64,000 nt of DNA from Polaromonas vacuolata (GCF_012584515.1 NZ_CP051461.1:2227501-2291500); one strand, 5' to 3'. Counted from the first letter of the stretch, positions 1 through 8,666 are shown. The notes: generated by a model from the letters alone, not told the origin. Numbers and translations are program-made.

Positions 1-2
1 TC

Positions 3-320
3 GCACCCACCATACGCCAGCGTTTAGCGCGCAACGAGTCTATCGACAGCGTAGCCATGCTGCCAGCCTTGTTCCTCGCCTACCTCAAACGCTGGCACGC
101 CGGGCTACTGCCCTACGCCTACCAAGATCAGGCAATGGATGCGTCAGTAGCACATGCGATTTGCGATGCAACCGATCCGATAGCTGCTTTTTGTGCCGAT
201 GCGCCACTGTGGGGCGACTTGGTCGGTGATGGCCGTTTGGTAAGCGCCGTGCGCAGCGCTAGCCAGCGGGTAGACCGGTTCACGAATGAGCATAGCGGTG
301 TCAGTCCCCAGTCAGCCTGA
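3..320 (+). CDS. Mannitol/polyol 2-dehydrogenase, C-terminal part (cut by window edge)
   Basis: The frame is open from the left edge and ends at a TGA, giving the last 105 residues of a long-chain mannitol dehydrogenase family protein (full members are about 490 residues). The stretch with RNESIDSVAMLPALFLAYL fits the helical C-terminal domain of the family. The catalytic Lys/Asn/His region would lie upstream, outside the window. The family oxidises D-mannitol, D-arabinitol or sorbitol with NAD to the ketose in the cytoplasm. The downstream xylulokinase and fructokinase are the expected next enzymes for arabinitol (to xylulose) and mannitol (to fructose), as in the Pseudomonas fluorescens mtl operon. 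Family assignment is fairly sure; exact substrate is inferred. Confidence 0.8.
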   Translation, partial: APTIRQRLARNESIDSVAMLPALFLAYLKRWHAGLLPYAYQDQAMDASVAHAICDATDPIAAFCADAPLWGDLVGDGRLVSAVRSASQRVDRFTNEHSGVSPQSA

Positions 321-337
321 TTAAAGCCCTTTTTCAA

Positions 338-1288
338 GTGCAAAATAGCCCTGTGACAATCCAAAACCGCACCATCCCGCGTCAGCTCAAACCCGAGCGT
401 GAACAAGAACATGCGCGCTCGCCTGACTTAGGTTATGAAGCACAAGAAACGGCTGGATTCGTGCGCTGTCTGTCACACGGTTTTCCCACACCCTTGGCAC
501 GCTGGCACTATCACGATGAGTACGAGCTGCACTTGATCACAGCGACGTCAGGTAAGGCTTTTGTGGGTGACTGGATAGGCCCGTTTCAGCCCGGTCATCT
601 GGTGCTAACCGGCCCCAGATTACCGCACAACTGGTTGTCTATGGACACGCCTGAAGGTGGTGTGCCGCTTAGAGACTTGGTGATTCAGTTTGACCACGAA
701 CCACTGATAAAGTCCGTCTCACTGATTCCTGAATTAGCCGAATTACAACCCCTGCTAGAGCGGGCGCGCAACGGGATTGAATTTTTCGAAATGGGCGAGC
801 GTGCAGAACGCCATTGGCACCGTATCAAGCAAGCCACCGGTCTACGCAGGCTGGCTGCGTTTATTGATTTAATGGGTGATCTGGCTGCTTGCAACGACTA
901 CCGGTTGCTGTCGAACGTGCAACTGCAAAGCGACGACGATGACGCCTCTGTGAATCAAATCCATGTACTGGTAACCCGCATCATTGATCACCTCAATGAA
1001 ACCCATTCGGCAGCAACAATGGCCCGCGAACTCGGCATGAGTGAGAGCCGCTTTTCGCGCTTTTTTCGCAAAGCCACCGGCAACACATTTACTGATTTTG
1101 TAAACCGCGTACGTATTAGTCGCGCTTGCCAATTGCTCATGGACACCGATCAGCAGATTTGCCTGATCTGCGACGAAGTAGGCTTTAACAACATCGCCAA
1201 CTTCAATCGCCGCTTTCTCGAATCCAAAGGCATGACGCCGCGCGAATTTCGCAAACAGTCGTTGACGCGATTTCGCGGCAGACACTAA
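338..1288 (+). CDS. AraC/XylS-family regulator of the polyol locus (MtlR-like)
   Basis: The protein has 316 residues and a GTG start 17 bases after the dehydrogenase stop. The N-terminal half carries a cupin-type sensor with an H-x-H-x3-E-x-H pattern (WHYHDEYELH, about residues 50-60). The C-terminal 100 residues are a double helix-turn-helix AraC domain: first helix pair around ARELGMSESRFSRFFRKATG, then GFNNIANFNRRF and the closing GMTPREFR. Such regulators bind the sugar or polyol through the cupin and activate transport and catabolic genes. Its place between dehydrogenase and kinases suggests control of this operon, like MtlR of P. fluorescens, although MtlR lies outside the enzyme block there. 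A second in-frame GTG at 353 is a possible alternative start. Confidence 0.88.
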   Translation: MQNSPVTIQNRTIPRQLKPEREQEHARSPDLGYEAQETAGFVRCLSHGFPTPLARWHYHDEYELHLITATSGKAFVGDWIGPFQPGHLVLTGPRLPHNWLSMDTPEGGVPLRDLVIQFDHEPLIKSVSLIPELAELQPLLERARNGIEFFEMGERAERHWHRIKQATGLRRLAAFIDLMGDLAACNDYRLLSNVQLQSDDDDASVNQIHVLVTRIIDHLNETHSAATMARELGMSESRFSRFFRKATGNTFTDFVNRVRISRACQLLMDTDQQICLICDEVGFNNIANFNRRFLESKGMTPREFRKQSLTRFRGRH

Positions 1289-1297
1289 TTCTTTTCT

Positions 1298-1323
1298 CGG
1301 CGCGCGGCGCCGCCTTCTTTTTT
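1298..1323 (+). terminator. Possible intrinsic terminator between araC-type gene and xylB
   Basis: A perfect 6-bp GC stem (CGGCGC, loop GCG, GCGCCG at 1298-1312) is followed a few bases later by a T6 run at 1318-1323. It lies just after the regulator stop and before xylB. It could lower read-through into the kinases. The short stem and the 5-base gap to the T-run make it moderate evidence only. Confidence 0.45.
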
Positions 1324-1341
1324 AACTACATCGGCATACAA

Positions 1342-2814
1342 ATGTTTCTCGGTCTCGACCTCGGCACGTCCGAACTTAAAGCGCTGCTGCTTTCCGATCA
1401 GCAACAAGTCATAACCACAGCGGGTTCGCCATTGACAGTACAGCGCCCCCAGACGCTATGGTCTGAGCAAAACCCGGCCGACTGGTGGCAGGCGCTAGAA
1501 ACAGTGATGACGCAACTCAAGCGCGAGCATCCCGAAACACTGTCGCAAATAAAAGCAATTGGCTTGGCCGGTCAAATGCATGGTGCGGTGTTGCTGGGCG
1601 CTAAGCAAGAAGTACTGCGTCCCGCTATTTTGTGGAACGACGGACGTAGCGCTAGCCAATGCGAGCAACTCACCCGCGCCTTACCCGAACTCAGCGACAT
1701 TACTGGCAACCTCGCCATGCCTGGCTTTACCGCGCCCAAACTATTGTGGGTGCGCGAACACGAGCGCGATATTTTTGATAAAACGCAACTCGTCTTGCTA
1801 CCTAAAGACTGGCTTAGGTTAAAACTCTCCGGCGTTGCGGTCAGTGATATGTCCGACGCTTCGGGCACGCTTTGGCTCGATGTGGGTGGACGGTGCTGGA
1901 GCGAAAAGCTGCTCAAAGCCAGCGGACTGACGCTTGGGCACATGCCGCGCTTGGTCGAAGGCAATCAAGTCTCAGGAAAACTTTTACCCGAGCTAGCTGA
2001 GCGCTGGGGTTTGTCCAAGGACGTGTTGATAGCTGGTGGCGCTGGTGACAACGCGGCCAGTGCCGTAGGAATGGGCTTAGTAAAGGCCGGTCAGGGCTTT
2101 GTTTCGCTGGGGACATCGGGGGTTATCTTTGTGACGACCGACAAATTCTCACCCAACCCTGCGCATGCCATGCACGCGTTTTGTCATGCTTTGCCGGGGC
2201 GCTGGCATCAAATGTCGGTGATGCTGTCAGCCGCCAGCGCACTAACTTGGGCGGCTCGCAACTTTGGTTTCGCCGACGAGTCGGCTTTGATTGCCGCCGC
2301 CGCAACCTGCCGTCTTGAAGCGCGCGCCAAAGCGCCAATTTTCTTGCCCTATTTGTCGGGCGAGCGGACGCCGCACAACAACGCCGATGCGCAAGCGCTT
2401 CTGTTTGGGCTGTCAAACGTGCACGAGCGTAGCGACATCGCCTATGCGGTGTTAGAAGGGATAACTCTGGGCCTGCTCGACGGTTTCAAGACATTGAGCT
2501 TGCCTGCGTCGAGCGCAGTGTCAGAGCTATCCATAGTGGGCGGCGGCTCGCGCAGTACTGTGTGGGCGCAGATGCTGGCCGATGCGTTGGGTGTTCCCCT
2601 GACCACGCACGAAGCCAGTAGCGCGGGAGCAGCCTTGGGCGCTGCGCGCCTGGGCTGTCTGGCTGCGGGCGGCACAGAATTAGATGTCTGCAGCGTGCCT
2701 TTCATTACCCAACGCTTTGAGCCCCGCGCTGATGAACATCAAAGACTGCAAGCACGCCACCTGCGATATCGCAGCTTGTACCTAGCCATTCGTCATCAAT
2801 ACGTAGCGGCATAA
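1342..2814 (+). CDS. xylB: Xylulokinase (FGGY family)
   Basis: The 490-residue length is typical for XylB. The N-terminal FGGY fold starts with GLDLGTSELKALLL (phosphate-binding), followed by GLAGQMHG and LWNDGRS, which are xylulokinase substrate-site motifs, then DMSDASGTLW. The C-terminal ATPase half has GAGDNAASAVGMG and GGGSRSTVWAQMLAD. It phosphorylates D-xylulose to xylulose 5-phosphate for the pentose phosphate pathway. With the upstream polyol dehydrogenase it would complete arabitol or xylitol use. It corresponds to MtlY in P. fluorescens. No strong ribosome-binding site is visible before the ATG. Fructokinase follows after 39 bases on the same strand. Confidence 0.93.
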   Translation: MFLGLDLGTSELKALLLSDQQQVITTAGSPLTVQRPQTLWSEQNPADWWQALETVMTQLKREHPETLSQIKAIGLAGQMHGAVLLGAKQEVLRPAILWNDGRSASQCEQLTRALPELSDITGNLAMPGFTAPKLLWVREHERDIFDKTQLVLLPKDWLRLKLSGVAVSDMSDASGTLWLDVGGRCWSEKLLKASGLTLGHMPRLVEGNQVSGKLLPELAERWGLSKDVLIAGGAGDNAASAVGMGLVKAGQGFVSLGTSGVIFVTTDKFSPNPAHAMHAFCHALPGRWHQMSVMLSAASALTWAARNFGFADESALIAAAATCRLEARAKAPIFLPYLSGERTPHNNADAQALLFGLSNVHERSDIAYAVLEGITLGLLDGFKTLSLPASSAVSELSIVGGGSRSTVWAQMLADALGVPLTTHEASSAGAALGAARLGCLAAGGTELDVCSVPFITQRFEPRADEHQRLQARHLRYRSLYLAIRHQYVAA

Positions 2815-2853
2815 CTTGGTTAATTCGCCAACAATATAAATGAATAGCGTTAA

Positions 2854-3867
2854 ATGACAGCACAAACTTGGAATGCACAGGTCGCCACTGCGGGCGAGGC
2901 ACTGATTGACCTGATTGGCGATGCAGATGGGCGCTTTAAGCCTTGTCTGGGTGGCGCAGTCTTCAACTTGACACGAGCACTAGCCCGTCAGGGTGTGCAA
3001 ACGCTTTACCTAAACCCACTCTCCCGTGACCGGTTTGGCCGGCAACTGGCGGCGGCTTTAGAAAACGATGGTGTGTGTTTAGCCGTCCCGGCGGCAGTGC
3101 AGCAAGTGACTTCTTTGGCCGTCGTCAATGTCGATAGCAAAGGCCAACCTGATTACGCTTTTTATCGCGAAGGCGTGGCGGACCGGGAATGCAGCGCGAA
3201 CGACCTAATACACGCTTGCACGCAAGCAAAAGCCTTGTCTATGGTGTGCTCAGGCGCGCTCGCGCTGTCGCCAAACGACGCTGATATCTATTTGCCATGG
3301 CTGGCGTCTCAGTACGATGCCGGGAAAGCTGTGGTGATCGATGCCAACTTGCGGCCATCAGTTATGCCTGACCTTGAAAGCTATCAGCAGCATGTTTTAC
3401 GGGTCTTGCAATATGCCGACATCATTAAGGCTAGTGATGAAGACCTGGCTTGCCTAAACCTTCCCGGCGCGAACGTCATCGAGCGAGCCAGTCATTTATT
3501 GCAATACAGCCGAGCGCATTTTGTAGCGCTGACCTGCGGCGCTGAAGGCGCTGCTTTGCTCACCCGTCAGGGTCAAGTTTTTTATGCCCGAGAGATGCAG
3601 AAAATTGAAGTGACCGATACCGTAGGGGCGGGCGATTGCTTTCTGGCGGGGCTGCTGGCGAGTGTGCTTGAGCTAGCTCTACCGCGTGCCTGGGGATCGA
3701 CTGCCGTGGACACTCAACAAGCCCACTCTGTGCTGCAAAACGCTGTTGCTAGCGCCAGTATTTGCGTGATGCGTCAAGGTTGTGAGCCACCAAGGCGCGA
3801 GGAAGTGCTAGAGCGTTTGGCGCACAACACAATAAACCACGACGCACTTATTTTTTCAGCAATCTGA
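2854..3867 (+). CDS. PfkB-family carbohydrate kinase, probable fructokinase
   Basis: The protein has 337 residues of the ribokinase/PfkB fold. The N-terminus GEALIDLIG and the glycine-rich LGGAVFNLTRALAR match the first PfkB signature. The C-terminal signature DTVGAGDCFLAGLL carries the catalytic Asp and the anion hole. In the mannitol pathway this enzyme turns fructose, made by the dehydrogenase, into fructose 6-phosphate, and it corresponds to MtlZ of P. fluorescens. It is the last gene of the polyol block; no clear terminator follows. A tagatose or 2-keto-gluconate kinase activity cannot be excluded from sequence alone. Confidence 0.85.
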   Translation: MTAQTWNAQVATAGEALIDLIGDADGRFKPCLGGAVFNLTRALARQGVQTLYLNPLSRDRFGRQLAAALENDGVCLAVPAAVQQVTSLAVVNVDSKGQPDYAFYREGVADRECSANDLIHACTQAKALSMVCSGALALSPNDADIYLPWLASQYDAGKAVVIDANLRPSVMPDLESYQQHVLRVLQYADIIKASDEDLACLNLPGANVIERASHLLQYSRAHFVALTCGAEGAALLTRQGQVFYAREMQKIEVTDTVGAGDCFLAGLLASVLELALPRAWGSTAVDTQQAHSVLQNAVASASICVMRQGCEPPRREEVLERLAHNTINHDALIFSAI

Positions 3868-4001
3868 AAGATAGCTATTGCTTGAGAATTTTTCACCGAT
3901 TCTTGCTTGGCATTAAGGAGCAAATAAGTGCAGTGTCGATTGGAAAAAAGGTAAGCAATTCAAGTGACACTGAAGCGAGCAACTATTATTTTGATAACGC
4001 A

Positions 4002-4427
4002 TTAAGTCACCACAAAGTCAGCAAGCCAAGCGATTTGGCCCAAGTGCTGCGCTTTATCAAAATAGCAGCGGTCTGCAGTGACAAATATGGCGCCGGGTGT
4101 TTCAAGCGCCAGCGCGTGGTACAGACTGTCAAACAGGTGATGTTTGAGGTGGGTGGCCAGTGCGACGGCCCGCGCGTAAAACATTGGGCTTTCAACTGTG
4201 CGGCGCTCTATGGCGATCAAATCCAGTAGATCATCCTGGGCCTCATCAGGTTTGGAGCGCGCCAATACAGCTGCGACCTCAGCAATAAAGTGCACAGGCT
4301 GAAGCAATTGGATACGGCCGAGGACAGCCGCTTCAAAGATGGACAGAGCTATTTCGCTATGGTCTTGTACCGAAGAGTCAAAAAGAAATCACTTAAGGAC
4401 TACGCTAGCATCAGCGACAACAATCAC
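4002..4427 (-). pseudogene. VapC-like PIN-domain toxin, interrupted by a nonsense codon
   Basis: Reading from a GTG at 4427 gives VIVVADASVVLK, then a TGA at 4391-4389, then FLFDSSVQDHSEIALS and an open frame to the stop at 4002. PIN toxins of this type normally continue V-L-K-W-F, so the TGA stands exactly where TGG (Trp13) is expected; a single G-to-A change explains it. With the stop repaired the protein has 141 residues, normal for the family, and keeps the acidic pocket (Asp6 in VADAS, Glu in FIAEVAAVL, Asp in FVTADRCYF). The family cleaves RNA and is silenced by the upstream antitoxin. As it stands only 12 residues would be made, or an N-terminally truncated form from an internal start. 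The lesion could also be a sequencing error. Confidence 0.75.
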
Positions 4428-4668
4428 GTCCGACCTTCTTCACGGGCAGCACGAAAATCCGCCTCGTCATACTTGGAGCGTGTTTTCTGCGCTCTAGGAT
4501 TCGCAAGTAAGCGGCCTGACTATTGGTTTTTTGATGCGCGCGTTCTACCGCCTCACGCATCAAATCTGCAATGACAGCACTCTTGTTTTGCCCCTCAAAG
4601 GTGGCGTTAAATGCCGCGTTAAATGCCGCTTTAACATCGTCAGGGACACTGAAATTGACGGTTGACAT
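4411..4668 (-). pseudogene. Ribbon-helix-helix antitoxin of the VapBC-like pair, C-terminus frameshifted
   Basis: The open frame codes 85 residues. It begins with MSTVNFSVPDDVKAAFNAAF, a short beta strand and helix typical of ribbon-helix-helix antitoxins, followed by NKSAVIADLMREAV. The last 18 residues (TRRIFVLPVKKVGRDCCR) look wrong. One extra base near 4468-4473 restores YDEADFRAAREEGRT and a TGA at 4424-4426, giving 81 residues and a 4-base GTGA overlap with the toxin start, the usual coupling in such pairs. The toxin-binding tail is therefore probably lost while the DNA-binding part is intact. A good ribosome-binding site (AAAGG) lies before the ATG. It may still repress its own promoter. 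Confidence 0.75.
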
Positions 4669-4680
4669 GGAAAACCTTTA

Positions 4681-4701
4681 GTTGTTGAAAACTTCAACAA
4701 C
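4681..4701 (-). promoter_or_regulatory. Palindromic operator of the toxin-antitoxin pair
   Basis: GTTGTTGAA and TTCAACAAC form perfect 9-base arms around a 3-base centre, ending 12 bases before the antitoxin ATG. Ribbon-helix-helix antitoxins repress their own operon from such palindromes. Binding here is inferred from position and symmetry. Confidence 0.6.
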
Positions 4702-5225
4702 ATTTTGTGCGCAGCAACATCACTAGCCAAGCGCCGCCGTTAAACACCATCAGATACGGGAAATTAGCCGTCACCAATAGCCGCTTTAAAGTCGGCCTTG
4801 CGCTTGGCCCTTGTCTACGATTTCCAAGCAAAATCTTAAGCATGCCAGCGAAAAGTTTTGTTTAAGACCTGCGTTGGGCGTCAACAAGCGCTGCGGTCGG
4901 GGAGATTTTTCTTGGCATACTCTGGGTACGTTTCATAGACAAAAGTAAAAAAGTGGCTCTGGACTGGGCTAAAAAATCCAAACGCCAGATTCAAAAAAAT
5001 ATGAATGATTTAGTTAAAAAAATGCACTTTAGAGCCGCCATAGATTGGATAGGCAGCGAAGGCTTCATACTGCTAAAGCGGCGACTTGCAGCAACAGCAC
5101 ACTGGCAGCTAACCAAGCGTTTAACGTTGATGCGCTCAGTTTTAAAGCCCTTTCCCCCGCCAACCCCAGCACCCAGCGCCGCAGCTTGCTTGGTGTGCGA
5201 AGCAATATTTGAAAGTAACGTTTAA
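4702..5225 (+). other. Doubtful small ORF and featureless spacer before the K+ channel gene
   Basis: This stretch has no recognisable gene. One 90-residue frame runs from a GTG at 4953 to a stop at 5225, directly before the channel start. Its product (VALDWAKKSKRQIQKNMND at the start, a proline run PFPPPTPAP near the end) matches no family known to me and has no clear ribosome-binding site. It may be a lineage-specific small basic protein or a chance frame; chance is somewhat more likely. Confidence 0.3.
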
Positions 5226-6089
5226 ATGGAGTATTTGGGCAAACCTGAGGCCGGCTGGCGACTGCGCCTGCACAGGGTTATTTTTGAAGCCGACACCCAC
5301 GCTGGTCGCTTGTTTGATCAGTGGCTGATTGTCATCATATTGGTCAGCATCGCAGCAGTCGTGATAGACAGCGTGAACGGTTTAGGCGACGACTACCGCA
5401 CTACCTTTGCCGCAATGGAGTGGCTGTTCACCGTTATTTTCACCTTGGAATATCTCGCCCGCCTAACTTGTGTGCGTCATCCTCTTCGCTATGCGAGAAG
5501 CTTTTTCGGCGTCATAGACCTGCTGGCTTTGTTGCCCACCTATGTAGCCTTGATAGCGCCGGAGATGCATGCGCTGATTGATGTACGGGTACTGCGCTTG
5601 CTGCGTGTTTTCCGGGTATTTAAACTCACCGCCTATGTCACGGAATATCAGTCTTTAGGCCGAGCATTAGCCGCGAGTAGGCGCAAAATTTTGGTTTTCT
5701 TGTTTGCCGTACTGATGATTGTTCTGGTGTTGGGAACCGTGATGTATGTAGTCGAGGGCCCTGCCAATGGCTTTTCCAGCATCCCCACTTCGGTGTATTG
5801 GGCTATCACCACTATGACTACAGTGGGCTATGGCGACATCATTCCCAAAACAGATCTAGGGCGCTTGATCGCGTCAATGATGATGCTATTGGGTTGGGGA
5901 ACGTTGGCAGTTCCTACAGGAATAGTTACGGCTGAAATCAGTGCCGACAGATTTCTCAAAGCCGCAAAAAACCGCTCCTGTGAGGAGTGCCAAACTGACG
6001 GCCATCAAATGAATGCAAACTTCTGCATGCACTGCGGATCACCATTACCGCCCTACTCCAAACAAAGTCTTGAAAATACTGACTCATGA
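5226..6089 (+). CDS. Voltage-gated potassium channel protein with C-terminal zinc ribbon
   Basis: The 287-residue inner-membrane protein has six predicted membrane segments. The S4 segment near 121-133 has arginines every third position (RVLRLLRVFRVFK), a voltage-sensor pattern. The pore loop carries the K+ filter TTVGYGD at 198-204. After S6 comes a short cytosolic tail with two CxxC pairs (Cys252/255 and Cys267/270), a predicted zinc ribbon. It should form a tetrameric K+ channel opened by depolarisation. The gene stands alone between the toxin-antitoxin remnant and the IS element. What the zinc ribbon binds is unknown. The start codon is the first ATG after the preceding stop; the ribosome-binding site is weak. 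Confidence 0.9.
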   Translation: MEYLGKPEAGWRLRLHRVIFEADTHAGRLFDQWLIVIILVSIAAVVIDSVNGLGDDYRTTFAAMEWLFTVIFTLEYLARLTCVRHPLRYARSFFGVIDLLALLPTYVALIAPEMHALIDVRVLRLLRVFRVFKLTAYVTEYQSLGRALAASRRKILVFLFAVLMIVLVLGTVMYVVEGPANGFSSIPTSVYWAITTMTTVGYGDIIPKTDLGRLIASMMMLLGWGTLAVPTGIVTAEISADRFLKAAKNRSCEECQTDGHQMNANFCMHCGSPLPPYSKQSLENTDS

Positions 6090-6198
6090 CGTGCAGTAAC
6101 AGCCACTTATTGGTGGCGGCACAGACTGAGTCCGTGCCGACCTAAGACACGGGCCTGCGTTAATCCATATGTCCACACAAGAGGCAATTTAATCTTTG

Positions 6199-7285
6199 GC
6201 GGATTCAAGCTTGAAGTGCAACCGTATGCTGATAGGACTCTAACTGTTCCATAAAAACCTGATGCGGCGTTCGATACCCTAAACATTTTCTAGGACGATG
6301 ATTGAGCCTGTGCATCGCTAAAGCAATGTCATCGTCGGTGATGCAATTAAAGCGCATCCCCTTTGGGAAAAACTGGCGAATCAAACCGTTCATATTCTCG
6401 TTTGCCCCACGCTCCCACGAGGCGTATGGATGGGCGAAAAAGAAATCTGCACTCAGCGCAGAAGCTATTCGTTCATGCTGAGAAAATTCCTTGCCGTTAT
6501 CTGTCGTGAGTGTGTGCACGCAATGAGCGAATGGTTTAAGTAAAGTGATTAACGCGTCCCCTACGGCTTGCGCTGTTTTGAATGGCACGTGGAAAATTAT
6601 TGAATACCGAGAGACACGCTCGTTAATCGTCACTAGGGCTTGCTTCTGCCCGGCACCAATCACCAGATCAGCCTCCCAGTCGCCAAAGCGCGCACGCTCA
6701 AGCACGATGGCGGGTCGCAGTTCTATTGAGACCTGGCGAGAGATGGTGCCGCGCCGTTCACGGCCGCTGCTGCGTTTTTTTCGCGTCTTCTGGCAACGCA
6801 GTGTTTTATGCAAGCTGCCGCCCGCGCGTTTGTCAGCGTAGATGTACTGGTAAATGCTCTCATAGCTAACACCGGGTTGGCATCGAGCTTCGAGGTGGCC
6901 GCTGATTTGTTCGGGGCTCCAAGCCTCAGCCAACTTTTCCTCCACTACAGCCCATGTCGAGTCAGCAACTCTAGGACTATTGGCGCAGGCAAGTCTACGT
7001 TCTTGGGCTTTGTCATTTGCCTGCTTAGGGCGATAGCCTCGTAGACCGCGGTTACGACGCAACTCACGGCTGATGCTCGATTTATCACGGTCCATCATTT
7101 TTGCAATTTCACTTTGATTGAAGTTTGCTTTGACGAGGATTGCAATCTGGTAACGTTCGTCACGGGTGAGGTGTGTGTAAATCATTCTGGGCAACTTTGA
7201 CTTGGTAGTCGGGAAGCTTGGATGCTCTCACATCTCACCCACCCGTACGGTTAATTTCAAAGTTGCACTTCAGACTTGAATCCGC
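6199..7285 (-). mobile_element. Complete IS30-family insertion sequence
   Basis: The element is about 1.09 kb and bounded by 24-base imperfect inverted repeats: GCGGATTCAAGCTTGAAGTG... at 6199-6222 and its inverse at 7262-7285, differing only at two central positions. It holds one intact transposase gene whose stop codon lies inside the left repeat. I see no convincing 2-4 base target duplication (left flank ends ctttg, right flank begins gtttt). The element may be old, or one end may extend a base or two further. Confidence 0.88.
6205..7194 (-). CDS. IS30-family transposase
   Basis: The protein has 329 residues, normal for IS30. The N-terminal helix-turn-helix (HLTRDERYQIAILVKANF, then SEIAKMMDRDKSSISREL) binds the terminal repeats. 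The catalytic DDE core has Asp in FGDWEADLV, Asp in TTDNGKEF and Glu in ASWERGANENMNG. It cuts and joins DNA at the element ends. No stop or frameshift is seen, so it may be active. A second in-frame ATG three codons in (MIYTHLT) is an equally good start. Neighbouring genes lie outside the inverted repeats, so it travels alone. Confidence 0.95.
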   Translation of the reverse strand: MPRMIYTHLTRDERYQIAILVKANFNQSEIAKMMDRDKSSISRELRRNRGLRGYRPKQANDKAQERRLACANSPRVADSTWAVVEEKLAEAWSPEQISGHLEARCQPGVSYESIYQYIYADKRAGGSLHKTLRCQKTRKKRSSGRERRGTISRQVSIELRPAIVLERARFGDWEADLVIGAGQKQALVTINERVSRYSIIFHVPFKTAQAVGDALITLLKPFAHCVHTLTTDNGKEFSQHERIASALSADFFFAHPYASWERGANENMNGLIRQFFPKGMRFNCITDDDIALAMHRLNHRPRKCLGYRTPHQVFMEQLESYQHTVALQA

Positions 7286-7807
7286 GTTTTAAAAAATTAA
7301 AAAAGACGTTCAGTAAATGCTTGAATTCATCACGGTTTAAAAAACTTTGAAGATAAATTCATGCGTAAATATCTCAGCGAAAAGTTTAGAAGGCAAGCTG
7401 ATAACGGTGAATTATTTGCAATCAGATAGCAGACAAAATAAGCCGTACTGTTAGCACCCGAAGGTTCACTTCAATAGCATTTCAAAGTTTTCTATGACTG
7501 ACTAGATTAGCCAATTCAAGTTTAAATATCTGTCCCACCTACTTTTAGATGACTTAGCTATCCATTTGTTTGAAACAGTCCAAAGAGCGTCAATTTCTAC
7601 AACGCTAGGCGTCTGCAGTCAACACGCTAGAAATTCTCAGACATTGCTTTGAAAGCAACAATTGCTAAGAAAAAATTCACTCGACTACACGAAAAAAATA
7701 TAACACTACAGGGTTAAAAACAGTGAAGTTGAGTGGCAACACCAAAACACAATTCCCGATACTATGTGTCGTAATATTTATTTCAATTCATCATCTAAAA
7801 GGTCATT
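7286..7807. other. AT-rich intergenic stretch without a recognised gene
   Basis: These 520 bases between the IS element and the CBS gene are AT-rich with many stops in all frames. The only start-led frame noticed, from 7361 (MRKYLSEKFRRQADNGELF), ends after 22 codons. The promoter of the CBS gene should lie near the right end, but no convincing -35/-10 pair was picked. Confidence 0.5.
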
Positions 7808-8248
7808 ATGTCAACTGTAAAACACTGTCTAGATCGGAAACCAAAAACGATTGTTTCGGTTCCCCCGCACGATAAAGTTGTTAAAGCCCTAGAGCTAATG
7901 CGCGATAAGCGCGTGCGTTCCATATTGGTTTTAGAGGACGAAAAACTCGTTGGCATAGTCTCTCAGGGCGACTGCGCCATAAAGGTACTGTTACCTGGAG
8001 CGAATGCAGCAGAAACAAGCATTGAGTCTGTAATGACACGCAAACTTATTACCGTCAAACTTGAGGATACCCTTGAGTCATGCATGGCAACAATGGTGAA
8101 ACTCCACATACGGCATTTACCTGTGATTGACGCCGGGACAGTCATTGGAGTCGTTTCTATTGGTGACATCGTAAAAGAAATTTTAAGTCTGCAGGGCAAT
8201 CAAATTGATTTCTTAGAAACCTTCATTAAGGGCCACGAAGGCAATTAA
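7808..8248 (+). CDS. Two-CBS-domain protein
   Basis: The 146-residue protein consists almost only of two CBS motifs: about 8-65 (TIVSVPPHDKVVKALELM ... LVGIVSQGDCA) and about 75-135 (KLITVKLEDTLESCMATM ... VIGVVSIGDIV). CBS pairs bind adenine nucleotides such as AMP, ATP or NADH and act as energy or redox sensors. Stand-alone versions are common in proteobacteria and mostly of unknown target. A good ribosome-binding site (AAAAGG) precedes the ATG. It is a single gene flanked on both sides by AT-rich gene-poor DNA, so its partner cannot be guessed from context. Confidence 0.9.
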   Translation: MSTVKHCLDRKPKTIVSVPPHDKVVKALELMRDKRVRSILVLEDEKLVGIVSQGDCAIKVLLPGANAAETSIESVMTRKLITVKLEDTLESCMATMVKLHIRHLPVIDAGTVIGVVSIGDIVKEILSLQGNQIDFLETFIKGHEGN

Positions 8249-8666
8249 ATTGCAGTGAAAGCCAAGTACTAACTTGGCTTAGATCGTTGTCACGGTCCCT
8301 ACCAAAGTGAGCTGTGCCGAAGAATTATTTGTAATCGTGGGTTAAAAATTTATGACGAATTCAGACTCAAATTGCAACCACGAACCGACTAAGCCTTCAC
8401 TACACAACAACAGTTAAATAAACGTTTTCTATCCCAAGTATTTTTTGGGAAAGAAAATTTAATTTATATGTCTAAAAAAATATCTACCGCATTAGCTGTC
8501 ATGCAATAAAAAGTCTGATTTTTAAAAAAAGTTACAGATCTAGACATTCGTTCAGAATTAACTTCAAGTTTTCACAAGCTAGGTGGGTAAGGAAAAAAGC
8601 CTATCCAAAAAGCATCTCCACTTGGCACAACCTAGTTAGCATATATCCATTAGAAACATACGGCTT
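8249..8666. other. AT-rich intergenic stretch without a recognised gene
   Basis: About 420 bases with poly-A/T runs (for example around 8450-8530) and no sustained frame. The composition is clearly more AT-rich than the housekeeping parts of the window. No repeat, terminator or RNA gene was recognised. Confidence 0.5.

Noticed and set aside
3882..4574. Two plus-strand frames (115 and 94 codons) at 3882-4229 and 4290-4574
   Set aside because: They lie antisense to the toxin-antitoxin remnant, whose family motifs are recognisable; the plus frames have none.
6190..7295. Target-site duplication of the IS30 element
   Set aside because: The flanking bases (ctttg left, gtttt right) do not match as a direct repeat at the ends set by the inverted repeats.
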